Shown here: piece after piece, positions 33,507 through 42,475 of the stretch
Layout: the number at the start of each line of letters is the position of its first letter
Numbering within the stretch: position 1 is the stretch's first letter
The notes under the pieces: model-generated
What the model saw: the letters and a program-made list of their open reading frames with translations, nothing else
The model's database searches: none
Told to the model about the DNA's origin: nothing
Assembly: GCF_965227735.1 (NCBI RefSeq)
Contig: NZ_OZ245776.1
Span: 868,001-932,000 of the forward strand
From: Larkinella sp965227735
GTDB taxonomy: Bacteria > Bacteroidota > Bacteroidia > Cytophagales > Spirosomataceae
Reading direction: 5' to 3'
Length of the DNA stretch: 64,000 nucleotides
Program-made: the position numbers and the translations under genes

Positions 33507-35825
33507 ATGACCTCTCGCTTAACACTTTTCCTTCTCTTTCTCGCATTCCAGCTTGCTGCTCAGTCGATTAGCCTGAAAAATGCAACGCTTCTCGTTTCGC
33601 CTTCGATTCCGTCGCCCATGCGGACCACCGCTCCGCAGATGCTGGTGGAGGAAATTGCCAAACGAACCAAAAACACCCTGAAACAATCACAAGCCTGGCC
33701 CGGCATTACAACCCCGACGATCGTTCTGGCGTTGGCATCCGATCAGGAAGTCGCCGGAAAACCGGTTCCGGTCCGAACGGGAACGGATTTGCCGGAGCAA
33801 AAACCGGAGGGTTTTCGAGTTGTCACCGCAGGCACAACACTCTGGATCATCGGGGCCGATGCGCGGGGCATTCTGTTCGGCTCCGGCTGGTTGCTGCGGA
33901 CTGTAAAAATGGATGCGAAACGATTTGAACTCCCCGGACCGGTCGAATTCGCCAGTGCGCCCGCCTACCCGATTCGCGGACACCAGTTGGGCTACCGAAA
34001 CACCGCCAATTCGTACGATGCCTGGACGGTGGCCCAGTTTGACCAGTATTACCGCGAACTGGCCATTTTCGGAACCAACGCCGTGGAAGGCATTCCGTTT
34101 CACGAAGAAGGAAAAGGCAGCCCTCATTTCCCCATACCGGCGGCCCAGATGCGGGTGCGAATGAGTGAATTGTGTCAAAAATACGACATGGATTACTGGG
34201 TCTGGACGCCCGCCGAATTTGAATTAACCGATGAAGCGAAACGAAAAGCCGAATTGGAAAACCATGCGGCTTTTTACAAATCCTGCCCCCGGCTCGATCA
34301 CATTTTCGTCCCCGGCGGTGACCCCGGCGACAACCACCCGCGCGAGGTGATGGCATTCCTGAAAGACCTCCACGGCAGGCTGGTTCAGTACCACCCGAAG
34401 GCTAAAATCTGGATTTCATTGCAGGGATTCAACACGGAGCAGATCGATTATTTTTACAAGTACCTCGAACAACATAAGCCCACCTGGTTGCAGGGCGTGG
34501 TGTCGGGGCCGAGCAGTCCGCCGATGGCCGAAACCCGTTTCCGCTTGCCCAAAACCTACCAGCACCGCGAATATCCGGACATCACCCACAACGTTCGCTG
34601 CGAATTTCCGGTGGAACGCTGGGACCAGGCTTACGCCCTGACGCTGGGCCGCGAAGCCATCAACCCACGGCCTTTCTTTTTTGCCGGTATTCACGGAAAA
34701 TACGCGCCGTTCACCGACGGTTTTGTGTCATATTCCGACGGTTGTCACGATGATATCAACAAAGTGGTGTGGAGCCAGCGGGGGTGGGACCCAACCAAAG
34801 ACGTCAACGAGATCCTGAATGACTATTGCCGGTTTTTCTTCGGCTGGCCCCTGGCAAACGATGCCTCTGCTGGTATTGCTGCCCTCGAAGCCAACTGGAA
34901 AGGCCCGTTGGCCCAAAATGGCGGGGTCGAAGCGACGTTCTCCTTCTGGAAAAATCTGGAAACCGCTCATCCTGAACTGAAAACCAACTGGCGCTGGCAG
35001 ATGCTGGTTTTGCGGGCCACCTACGATGCCTACACGCGTCGCCGGTTGCTCTACGAACAGGGACTGGAAAAAACCGCCAACGCCTTTCTGGCCCAGGCCA
35101 CTGAAAGCGGTATCGAAAAAACGCTGGCCCTGGCGCTGGCTACGGAAGAGAAGGCAGATAACGAACCGGTTTCGGTGGAGTTGCGGAAGAAAATCGAAAC
35201 GCTGTGCGCCGATTTGTTCGCATCGATCGGATTACAAACCAGCGTTCCGAAATACAAAGCCAAGAACTACGAACGGGGCTGTTTGCTCGATTTTGTCGAT
35301 TATCCGCTCAATAACCGCTGGTGGCTGGCCGACGAATTTAAGAAAATCCGGGCCATGAAAACGCCGAAAGAGCAACTGGAACGGATGCACGTCATCGGCA
35401 ACTGGGAAACGCCCGGCGTCGGCAGTTATTACGACGACGTGTCGAGTGGCGGAAACAGCCCGCGTGTGAAAACCATTTCCGAAGACGCCACGGACATTGC
35501 CTGGTGGGACAATGGCTCCAGCCGCGCCCGGCTGTCGACACAAACCTTCCAGAACGAACCGGCCCTCGACTACGACAACCTCGACCCCGGCGCGCGCTAC
35601 ATCATCCGGGTGACGGGTTCTGGTGACGCCCTGCTGCGGGTCGACGGCCAGCGCCTGAAACCCCTGATTTACAACAAGACAACCGAAACCTTTAAGGAGT
35701 GGATTGTGCCGCTCTCGCTCACGCAGGATGGCCGCATTTCCGTAACCTTCGACGAACCGGAAGAATCGCACCTCAACTGGCGCCAGCATTCGAAGATTTC
35801 GGACGTGTGGTTGCTGAAGCAGTAA
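33507..35825 (+). CDS. Secreted glycoside-hydrolase-like protein (GH67/GH20-type N-domain plus TIM barrel)
   Basis: 772 residues with a signal peptide (FLLFLAFQLAAQ). An alpha/beta N-domain (about 25-150, ending in the family-typical IIGADARGILFGSGWLLR) precedes a TIM-barrel-like region (YPIRGHQLGYR, PGGDPGD, WISLQGF, HYPDITHN-type segment and YSDGCHDDINK). A C-terminal region of ~200 residues ends in a beta-sandwich-like part. The N-domain resembles those preceding GH20 and GH67 barrels. The paired acids in HDDIN are candidate catalytic residues by analogy with the paralogue's NDDVN. Paralogue: 45690-48128. Predicted extracellular or periplasmic glycan hydrolase; exact specificity cannot be given. 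It lies 20 nt past the family-A repeat. Confidence 0.75.
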   Translation: MTSRLTLFLLFLAFQLAAQSISLKNATLLVSPSIPSPMRTTAPQMLVEEIAKRTKNTLKQSQAWPGITTPTIVLALASDQEVAGKPVPVRTGTDLPEQKPEGFRVVTAGTTLWIIGADARGILFGSGWLLRTVKMDAKRFELPGPVEFASAPAYPIRGHQLGYRNTANSYDAWTVAQFDQYYRELAIFGTNAVEGIPFHEEGKGSPHFPIPAAQMRVRMSELCQKYDMDYWVWTPAEFELTDEAKRKAELENHAAFYKSCPRLDHIFVPGGDPGDNHPREVMAFLKDLHGRLVQYHPKAKIWISLQGFNTEQIDYFYKYLEQHKPTWLQGVVSGPSSPPMAETRFRLPKTYQHREYPDITHNVRCEFPVERWDQAYALTLGREAINPRPFFFAGIHGKYAPFTDGFVSYSDGCHDDINKVVWSQRGWDPTKDVNEILNDYCRFFFGWPLANDASAGIAALEANWKGPLAQNGGVEATFSFWKNLETAHPELKTNWRWQMLVLRATYDAYTRRRLLYEQGLEKTANAFLAQATESGIEKTLALALATEEKADNEPVSVELRKKIETLCADLFASIGLQTSVPKYKAKNYERGCLLDFVDYPLNNRWWLADEFKKIRAMKTPKEQLERMHVIGNWETPGVGSYYDDVSSGGNSPRVKTISEDATDIAWWDNGSSRARLSTQTFQNEPALDYDNLDPGARYIIRVTGSGDALLRVDGQRLKPLIYNKTTETFKEWIVPLSLTQDGRISVTFDEPEESHLNWRQHSKISDVWLLKQ

Positions 35826-35920
35826 ATTTTCGGTTTACGGTTTTTAGTATACGATAACGCGGTGGTGCAAAGAAATATCGTGATTAGAAAAGGATGTATG
35901 GGTTCTGGGGTTGAGGATTA

Positions 35921-36037
35921 GAAAAAGAGGTTATATCGCAGAGTTTATCAGAGGAAATCAGAGCTAAGCGGAGAAAAATAAATACTCTGTTTACCTCTGA
36001 TTTCCTCTGCTAAACCCTGTGAAATAACCTCTTTTTT
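35921..36037. repeat. Inverted repeat, family A, copy 4
   Basis: Arms 35921-35963 and 35995-36037 match at 38 of 43 positions. The right arm directly abuts the stop codon (36038-36040) of the minus-strand regulator gene and ends in a run of T, while the plus-strand glycosidase-like gene ends 95 nt to the left. It could terminate both convergent genes. Confidence 0.88.
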
Positions 36038-37201
36038 CTATTTCCCCGCTACGTATTGATTCCGGAATTCGCTGGGCGAACAGCCCTTCACCTGCCGGAA
36101 CTGGCGGGCAATGTTCTTGCTATCGGTCAGTCCCATATCGAGCGCAATTTCAAACACCGTCATGTCGGTTTCCAGCAGTTTCTGGGTAAATTTCTCGATG
36201 CGCAGGTTAAAGATATACTTGTAAATCGGATAACCCGTAATGGTCAGAAACCGCTTTTCCAGTGCCCGGCGCGACAGCGGAACCTGTCTGACAACCTCAT
36301 CCACCTGGAGGTTTTTATCGATGTTCTGGTGAATGTATTTCAGCGAAGAGGCAATGTAATGGTCGTTGGTGGCGTAGATGTCAGTCGAGTGACGCGTTAC
36401 CACCTGCGTCGGTTTCACCACAATATCGTAAAAACCGGTCACCCCCGTCCGGATCATGTGGTCGAGCAGTTTGGCCGAATCGTAACCGCCCTTCTCCGCA
36501 TCCAGCGCAATACTCGACAGGGGCGGGTCAGACAGTTCGCAGATCATTTCATCATTGTCGACGCCCAGCACGGCCACCTCTTCGGGAATCCGAATGCCGG
36601 TTTGCCGACAGGTCTCCGTAATATGCTGGCCCTGACGGTCATCGCAGGCCATAATCGCAATCGGCTTGGGTAAGGATTGCAGCCAGTGGCTCAATGCACT
36701 GGGTTTATAATACCACAATTCGCTGGACTGCGCCTTCGTATGTTCGAACGAATGGACGTCGTACCCGGCACTTCTGATCCGGTTTTCAAACCCCTCCGCC
36801 CGCTCCCGCGACCAGACAATGTCTTTAAAACCGTAAAACGCAAACTGCGTAAAGCCTTTTTTCAGGAAGTAATCGGCCGCCATCGCCCCGGCTTCGTGGT
36901 AGGCTCCGGTGATGTTCGGGATGTCGTCAAACCGCTCCTTGAAGTCCTGGGCAATGACGGCAATCCCGGCTTTGATGATTTCAGAAATCTCTTTATCATT
37001 ATAAAACTGTCCGATAATCCCGTCGGCTCCCCACTCTTTCGCCCATTGCAAAATGCCTTTAATCCCGATGGTTTCGCGGTAAAAAAGCGGCATTCGGCAA
37101 AACACCCAGGGACCGTGTTCGCGTGAATACCGGGTAACACCTTTCAACAGACTTTTGCTGTAGTCCTCGGCAAAGTCGATCAGGAGGATGATTTTATACA
37201 T
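36038..37201 (-). CDS. XylR-type AraC-family transcriptional regulator with sugar-binding domain
   Basis: 387 residues. The N-terminal 270 residues resemble a LacI-type periplasmic-binding-protein fold, as in E. coli XylR: KIILLIDFAEDYSKSLLKGVTRYSRE, GADGIIG, ITGAYHEAGAMAADYFLKKGF and GVDNDEMICELSDPPLSSI. The last ~100 residues are an AraC double helix-turn-helix (VDEVVRQVPLSRRALEKRF, FEIALDMGLTDSKNIARQFRQVKGCSPSEFR). Such proteins bind a sugar and activate catabolic or transport genes. It is transcribed in the same direction as the FHS transporter and the GH20 gene upstream, making these the likely targets. A family-A hairpin separates it from the transporter. Confidence 0.93.
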   Translation of the reverse strand: MYKIILLIDFAEDYSKSLLKGVTRYSREHGPWVFCRMPLFYRETIGIKGILQWAKEWGADGIIGQFYNDKEISEIIKAGIAVIAQDFKERFDDIPNITGAYHEAGAMAADYFLKKGFTQFAFYGFKDIVWSRERAEGFENRIRSAGYDVHSFEHTKAQSSELWYYKPSALSHWLQSLPKPIAIMACDDRQGQHITETCRQTGIRIPEEVAVLGVDNDEMICELSDPPLSSIALDAEKGGYDSAKLLDHMIRTGVTGFYDIVVKPTQVVTRHSTDIYATNDHYIASSLKYIHQNIDKNLQVDEVVRQVPLSRRALEKRFLTITGYPIYKYIFNLRIEKFTQKLLETDMTVFEIALDMGLTDSKNIARQFRQVKGCSPSEFRNQYVAGK

Positions 37202-37208
37202 GAGATTT

Positions 37209-37299
37209 GTTGTTACACAGAGTTAATCAGAGTATATCAGAGTTAACCAGAGGTTCTTTGATTATCTCTGATGTCCTCTGATTAACTCTGTGAAATAAC
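37209..37299. repeat. Inverted repeat, family A, copy 5
   Basis: Arms 37209-37242 and 37266-37299 match at 30 of 34 positions with CAGAG-type pentamers about every 10 bases. It lies between the regulator start (37201) and the transporter stop (37308), 8 nt from that stop. Confidence 0.85.
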
Positions 37300-37307
37300 T
37301 CTATCTT

Positions 37308-38561
37308 TCAAACAAATAACTCTTTTAAACTCTTCACAGTTGCATTGTTCACCAACGGCCTGGCCCAAATACCGATGCTGAAAATGTAGCCCAGCGTTAG
37401 CAACAGAAACAACATCGCCAGCCGCAGACCGACCAGCTCGCCCAGACCGCCTATGATCAGCGGCACGACGGCTCCACCCGCAATGCCCGTACACAAAATC
37501 CCCGAGAATGTCCCGTGGTGGTGCGGCACCGAATTGAGCGCCAGCGACACCGTGATCGACCACATGACGGATGCGAAAAAACCGGTGAGCGGAAAGGCAT
37601 AAATCGCCAGTTCCCTGGTACCGAACAAGCCCGCCAGCAGGGAGAGAATGGCCCCGGCGGCAAACAGCATCAACACCCGGCGGCTGTCGAAAATCTTGAG
37701 CAACAACAAGCCCAGCAGGCATCCGACCGTCAGCAAACCCCAGAAATACGCGATCACAGAAGCGCCCGTGGTGGTCGGATCGACGCCGTGGTAGGTTTGG
37801 AGAAACTGGGAAGTCCAGTTGGCGATGCCCTGCTCCGTGCCGACATACGCGAAAATTCCGCAGAAAAACAGCCAGACGGTTTTGTTGCCGAGCAGGTCTT
37901 TAAACGCTTTGCCGGTATCGATTTTTTCGTCTTCCTTCAACTCCACTTCGGGAAACCGGACGAAGTAAATGACAATCACCATCAGCAAGGCCGTCAGGGC
38001 AAAAACCCAGTACAACGACACCCACCGCAGACTGACCGGAACCAGTTGATTCAAGAGGGCAATGACGGAGGAGGATTCTGTATCCGAATGAACATGACTT
38101 ACTAAATAACTGTATAACAGCGGACTCAGAAACGAGGCCGCGCCAAAGAAAAGCTGCGCCAGTACGGAATTGAACGCAAACTGCGCTTCGCCACCCGCCA
38201 CCCGCAATAACGGATTGATTACCACCTGCAACATCGCCATCCCAAGACCAATCAGGAAAAGTGAGAACAGCGCAATGGAGAATCCGGGTATCAGCGCGAA
38301 GAGCAAAGCACCCACAAAAGCCAGAAAAAACGCCCCCAGCAGCACCGGTTTTTCCCGGTATTTTTCGACCAGCAGGCCCGACGGAATCGACATCACCCCA
38401 TAGGCCACGAAGAAGGCAAACGGCAGAAAACCGGCCAGACCGATGCTCAACTCAAAACTTTTGATGATGTCCGGGATCAGCGGACCAAGGATATTGGTCA
38501 GAAAGGAAATAACGAAAAAGATCAGCAGAATCAGAATGACAATCAGGGAGTTGTGCTTCAT
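37308..38561 (-). CDS. FHS-family (FucP/NagP-like) sugar transporter, MFS
   Basis: 417 residues with about twelve membrane segments. The N-terminal part (FFVISFLTNILGPLIPDI, FAYFFAYGVMSIPSGLLVEKYREKP) follows the fucose/glucose/galactose-H+ symporter branch of the major facilitator superfamily. It would import a monosaccharide across the inner membrane with protons. In bacteria using N-acetylglucosamine a member of this branch (NagP) is the importer, fitting the neighbouring GH20 hexosaminidase and NagX-like protein. The regulator gene is 106 nt downstream. Substrate is inferred from context only; fucose or another hexose remains possible. Confidence 0.88.
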   Translation of the reverse strand: MKHNSLIVILILLIFFVISFLTNILGPLIPDIIKSFELSIGLAGFLPFAFFVAYGVMSIPSGLLVEKYREKPVLLGAFFLAFVGALLFALIPGFSIALFSLFLIGLGMAMLQVVINPLLRVAGGEAQFAFNSVLAQLFFGAASFLSPLLYSYLVSHVHSDTESSSVIALLNQLVPVSLRWVSLYWVFALTALLMVIVIYFVRFPEVELKEDEKIDTGKAFKDLLGNKTVWLFFCGIFAYVGTEQGIANWTSQFLQTYHGVDPTTTGASVIAYFWGLLTVGCLLGLLLLKIFDSRRVLMLFAAGAILSLLAGLFGTRELAIYAFPLTGFFASVMWSITVSLALNSVPHHHGTFSGILCTGIAGGAVVPLIIGGLGELVGLRLAMLFLLLTLGYIFSIGIWARPLVNNATVKSLKELFV

Positions 38562-38575
38562 AAAGAACAGATTTT

Positions 38576-38652
38576 ACCCCTAAATCCCCTAAAAGGGACT
38601 TGAACACGGAATACTCCGGATGTACAAAGTCCCCTTTAGGGGATTTAGGGGT
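38576..38652. repeat. Inverted repeat, family D (CCCCTAAATCCCCTAAAGGGGACTT), copy 1
   Basis: Arms 38576-38601 and 38627-38652 match at 25 of 26 positions. The 25-nt loop, read on the reverse strand, carries CATCCGGAGTATTCCGTG, nearly the same as the loop of the copy at 57966 read forward. It is thus the same element in opposite orientation. It lies 10 nt from the stop of the GH20 gene and 14 nt upstream of the transporter start. Confidence 0.92.
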
Positions 38653-38662
38653 TGAGACTAGG

Positions 38663-41236
38663 TTATTTACCTGCAATCACCACCGTCCGGCTCGACCGGC
38701 CAGCCGCATCGAAACTCTTCAGTTTTATGGCCCCCGAAACCGCCACCGGTGCCGTATACAAAGTCGATTGCGCTGTTGGTTCGGAACCGTCGGTTGTATA
38801 GCGAATCGCCAGACCCGGATATTCACTGTTTGCTTTCAGTGTTCCGTTCTCCAGAATAGCCCCCGGCATCGGAATGCGGTAATTATAACCGCCATTCAGA
38901 ACCGCCAGACGCGGCAAGTCCTTTTGCCCCAAGGTGTTGGCAAATACATTCCAGCCCGACTGGATGGACTTTTCACGCGCGTCCCGGTTTTCGATGGTTT
39001 CCCACGGACGCTCGGCGGCCCAGGCGCTTTCCACGAATCCGAGCAGTTTCGGCAGCGTGTAATACTCGAGCATGTCACGTCCTTTCACGGTTTCGCTCCA
39101 GAGTTGTGCTTCCAGACCAATGACATTTTTGCGGGCTTCGGGTTTCATCTTCTCCAAACCATTGAATACCAGCGGTTTTCCCATCGACGTTTTGTAGGTG
39201 GTTTTGAACATGTCGAACGGCGCGAAGGCCCAGTTGGCCCGTGTGTCGACAAAACCGCCCCAATACAGGCCCGGTTCCTGCGGATCGTTGTTGTAGGCCA
39301 GGTCAAAATAGAAGTTGGTCACGTTGCACAACACCACCGGATAGCCCGCGTTTGCAAGCCGGTTGCCCAGATCCAGATCGTAAATATTGTTCCAGATGTA
39401 CGGCACCACCTTGCGACCCACGAACTCCGGATTTGGAATGTATTTCCCGTCCGCCGATTTGTTCAGGGCTACTTCTTCCCAGCCGTGAATTTCCAGATTC
39501 CGCTTTTCGAGCCGTTTCAGCAATCGGCCAAAAAAGTACGTTTGCAGGTTTTTCGGGTCTTTAATCGCCGGATTCTCTTTCAGCAACTGAGCCGCCAGCG
39601 GTGATTTTGTCCAGGCTCCTTCGGCCACTTCATCACCACCGGCGTGGAAAACATCCAGTTTCAGCCCGGCTTCCGCGTACATTTTGGTGATCTCGTCCAC
39701 CACTTTCTCGTAGAAGTGATACGTCGATTCCTTCGCCACGCTCACCACGTTATCGGTGTAGGCCTGTGCCGACAAATAAACGGATTTGTCATCGGGATCA
39801 ATCAGGCGGTATTCGTTCGCTTCGGCTTCCTTGCCTTCCTTCATCAACCGTTCATACCGCGCTTCCATGGCCTTGATGGCTGCCCGCGCGTGTCCGGGAA
39901 AGTTCAGTTCCGGGATTACCTTGATATGCCGATCGTTGGCATATTTCAGGATTTCGATGAAATCGGCTTTCGTATAAAAACCGCTGCCATATTTCCCCTC
40001 TTCTTGCGCTTTCGGCCCCGATCCGTAAGAAGGGTGCAACACGGATGTTTCTTTACCGGTTGTGTGTTCGCGCTGCGCACCCACTTTCGTCAACTCCGGC
40101 AAACCGTCGATTTCCAGCCGCCAGCCTTCGTCTTCGGTCGTGTAGAACAGAAAATGATTGACTTTGTAGGTCGCCAGCAGGTCGAGGATGCGCAGAATGG
40201 TTTCCTTGGTCTGGAAATTACGACTTACATCCACGTGCAAACTCCGGAACTGGAACCGGGGTGCATCCTCCACCTGAACGTAATTCAGGGCCACCGCAGC
40301 CGTTGGTTTCAGGTGTGTTGCCGTTGGAATCAACGCCAGCAAACTCTGCGTGCCATAGAACACCCCGGCGGCATCGCTTCCGGTGATGGCAATTCCGTTG
40401 CCGTCGATACTCAGTTTATACGCTTCCTTAGCAATCCCGTTCACCGAAACCGGCCCGGTTTTGAGCACAATGCCTCTTCCGGAAGGCGCGGTAGCTGAGG
40501 TGGTAAAGTCGGTGCCGGTCAGCACTTTCAATTTCTGACTTAGCAACTTCGCTTCATTTTCCAGACCGGCTCCGTAATAAATGGAAAGTTTATTGTCGAG
40601 ACTGAATGTTCCGGTGCCAGACGTGATTTTAACCGGCGACGGAATGATTTTCTGCAATTGTGACGCATCGATCAGGCTGAGTGCCAGGTTGTCCTGATAC
40701 CGTTTGGCCGCTGTCTGGAGGGGCATCAAATCGTTTTTCCCGCGCAACTGCTGCTCTTTTCTGGCAAAAGGCAGAACAGTATATTCCGTCACCTGAACGA
40801 TATTTTCTTCCTTGCCGTCCTGGTCGTAAAAAACGAAATACAGCCCAAGCGGTGAATCCGTATTTTTAATAATTGCTTCGGTTCCGGCATACCGGATTTC
40901 GGTCGAATCGCCAGCCGCCAGCGCAAAACCGGCATTTGGTGTCATCTTATACCAATCGCCGTTAATATGTTGAACCGTAGCCGGTTGTGGTGTTTTTGAT
41001 GCCAGAATGGGCCGGGGCGACATGTTAAAAAATAGGGCCCAGTTTTTGTCAGTAAGGGCCGATTCGCCGTGATTTTTCAGGATAAACCGGGCTTCAAAAC
41101 CGCCTTCGACATCGGTAAAATTGCTCACCAATTCCCAGGAAACGGCAATTTTTCCCGCTTCTTTTTCGGATGATTTGCATCCGTTCAGCAGGAGTAATAC
41201 GGCGAAAAAAGCCGTGAGGCAAAAAAAGTTACGCAT
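38663..41236 (-). CDS. GH20 beta-N-acetylhexosaminidase, lipoprotein
   Basis: 857 residues with a lipoprotein signal (LLLLNGCKSS, Cys 20). Residues about 30-160 are the carbohydrate-binding-like N-domain of hexosaminidases (NFTDVEGGFEARF). Residues about 195-320 are the GH20 N-terminal alpha/beta domain. Residues about 325-760 are the catalytic barrel: FRSLHVDVSRNF, NHFLFY, ELNFPGHARAAI, and the substrate-assisted Asp-Glu pair in HAGGDEVAEG (Asp535, Glu536). A Fn3-like C-domain follows (YTTDGSEPTAQSTLY). It should release terminal GlcNAc/GalNAc from oligosaccharides. It lies upstream of the FHS transporter and regulator and is divergent from the NagX-like gene, making an amino-sugar utilisation module. 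Confidence 0.95.
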   Translation of the reverse strand: MRNFFCLTAFFAVLLLLNGCKSSEKEAGKIAVSWELVSNFTDVEGGFEARFILKNHGESALTDKNWALFFNMSPRPILASKTPQPATVQHINGDWYKMTPNAGFALAAGDSTEIRYAGTEAIIKNTDSPLGLYFVFYDQDGKEENIVQVTEYTVLPFARKEQQLRGKNDLMPLQTAAKRYQDNLALSLIDASQLQKIIPSPVKITSGTGTFSLDNKLSIYYGAGLENEAKLLSQKLKVLTGTDFTTSATAPSGRGIVLKTGPVSVNGIAKEAYKLSIDGNGIAITGSDAAGVFYGTQSLLALIPTATHLKPTAAVALNYVQVEDAPRFQFRSLHVDVSRNFQTKETILRILDLLATYKVNHFLFYTTEDEGWRLEIDGLPELTKVGAQREHTTGKETSVLHPSYGSGPKAQEEGKYGSGFYTKADFIEILKYANDRHIKVIPELNFPGHARAAIKAMEARYERLMKEGKEAEANEYRLIDPDDKSVYLSAQAYTDNVVSVAKESTYHFYEKVVDEITKMYAEAGLKLDVFHAGGDEVAEGAWTKSPLAAQLLKENPAIKDPKNLQTYFFGRLLKRLEKRNLEIHGWEEVALNKSADGKYIPNPEFVGRKVVPYIWNNIYDLDLGNRLANAGYPVVLCNVTNFYFDLAYNNDPQEPGLYWGGFVDTRANWAFAPFDMFKTTYKTSMGKPLVFNGLEKMKPEARKNVIGLEAQLWSETVKGRDMLEYYTLPKLLGFVESAWAAERPWETIENRDAREKSIQSGWNVFANTLGQKDLPRLAVLNGGYNYRIPMPGAILENGTLKANSEYPGLAIRYTTDGSEPTAQSTLYTAPVAVSGAIKLKSFDAAGRSSRTVVIAGK

Positions 41237-41261
41237 GGAAGGGGTCGTTAAGTAGCCTTAA

Positions 41262-41281
41262 TAATACGGAATAGCGTATTA
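41262..41281. promoter_or_regulatory. Palindromic operator-like site between GH20 and NagX-like genes
   Basis: TAATACG and its complement CGTATTA, spaced by 6 nt (41262-41268 and 41275-41281). It lies in the 88-nt divergent intergenic region, where a regulator could act on both genes. The protein that binds is unknown; the XylR-type regulator at 36038 is one candidate, though AraC proteins often prefer direct repeats. Confidence 0.4.
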
Positions 41282-41324
41282 AAAATACCACTGGCTTTCA
41301 AAGACTTTTTCAACTTCCGTTTCG

Positions 41325-42464
41325 ATGACCCCTCCAACGAACCAGTTGCCCCAGCCTGCCCATACTCTGGAGTCATCTCCCAACCGGTTGATCTCGCTTG
41401 ATGCCCTGCGTGGATTTACGATTGCCGCCATGATTCTGGTGAATTTTCCGGGCGATGGCGACCAGGTTTACTTCCAGTTGCAGCACACCAGGTGGAACGG
41501 TTTGTCATTCACCGACCTGATTGCACCGGTTTTCCTGTTCATCATCGGCGTTTCCATCACCCTTGCGTACGCCAAAAGACTGGAACGGGGCGATCCTAAA
41601 GGAGAAATGTACCAGAAAATTGTGGTCCGTTCGCTGAAGATTTTCGCCGTTGGCATGTTCCTCAACCTGCTGCCGACCTTCGATTTCTCAGACATCCGCT
41701 GGACCGGAACGCTGCAGCGAATTGCGCTCGTTTTTCTCCTCTGTGCCTTGCTTTTTCTGAATACCAACTGGAAACAGCAAGCCTGGATTGGTGCCATAAT
41801 GCTCCTGCTCTACTGGCTGGCTCTAACGCAAATTCCCACACCCGGCGTTGGAAAAGCCATGCTGGAACCGGGGGTAAACCTCGTGGCCTGGTTCGACAAT
41901 CAGTTTCTGCCAGGACGGATGTGGCAGAGCACCTGGGACCCCGAAAGCATTTTGAGCACCTTTCCCTCGGCGGTTTCCGGCATCACCGGTATGCTGGCTG
42001 GTCGTCTGATGATCAGCTCATTAACCCGAAATGAGAAAGTAAATTACCTGATGACGGCCGGTTTGTTCACAGCCGCGGTCGGTTTTCTCTGGAACCTGAC
42101 GTTCCCGTCCAACGAAAACCTCTGGACGAGTTCGTTCGTGTTGATCACCTCCGGTTTTGCCGCCCTGCTGCTCGGTGCGGTCTATTTTCTGGTGGATATT
42201 CTGGGCAACATAAAGGGTACAAAACCCGGTATTATTTTCGGAGCCAACGCCATCACGGTGTTCGTGCTGGCAGATGTCCTTTCCATCCTTTTCTACTACC
42301 TGAAGTTTGACGGCCGCTCCTTAAACGAACACGGCGTGACGGCCTTAACGGGTTTGGGGTTCGATCCGCGACTAGCTAGTATGCTCTATGCTCTGTTCTT
42401 TGTTTGTGTCAATTTTATTCCGGCGTATCTGCTCTATCGAAAAAAAATCTTTATCAAGCTTTGA
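41325..42464 (+). CDS. NagX/HGSNAT-like membrane acyltransferase
   Basis: 379 residues with about ten membrane segments. The N-terminal signature ISLDALRGFTIAAMILVN, followed by HTRWNGLSFTDLIAPVFLFIIGVSI, is characteristic of the family related to human heparan-alpha-glucosaminide N-acetyltransferase and to bacterial NagX. In gamma-proteobacteria and Xanthomonas NagX sits with NagP in GlcNAc use, and this gene is divergent from a GH20 enzyme with a NagP-like transporter downstream. A role in amino-sugar acetylation or uptake across the inner membrane is thus inferred. The phosphoesterase gene begins only 12 nt after its stop, suggesting cotranscription. Confidence 0.85.
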   Translation: MTPPTNQLPQPAHTLESSPNRLISLDALRGFTIAAMILVNFPGDGDQVYFQLQHTRWNGLSFTDLIAPVFLFIIGVSITLAYAKRLERGDPKGEMYQKIVVRSLKIFAVGMFLNLLPTFDFSDIRWTGTLQRIALVFLLCALLFLNTNWKQQAWIGAIMLLLYWLALTQIPTPGVGKAMLEPGVNLVAWFDNQFLPGRMWQSTWDPESILSTFPSAVSGITGMLAGRLMISSLTRNEKVNYLMTAGLFTAAVGFLWNLTFPSNENLWTSSFVLITSGFAALLLGAVYFLVDILGNIKGTKPGIIFGANAITVFVLADVLSILFYYLKFDGRSLNEHGVTALTGLGFDPRLASMLYALFFVCVNFIPAYLLYRKKIFIKL

Positions 42465-42475
42465 AAGTATTCAAA

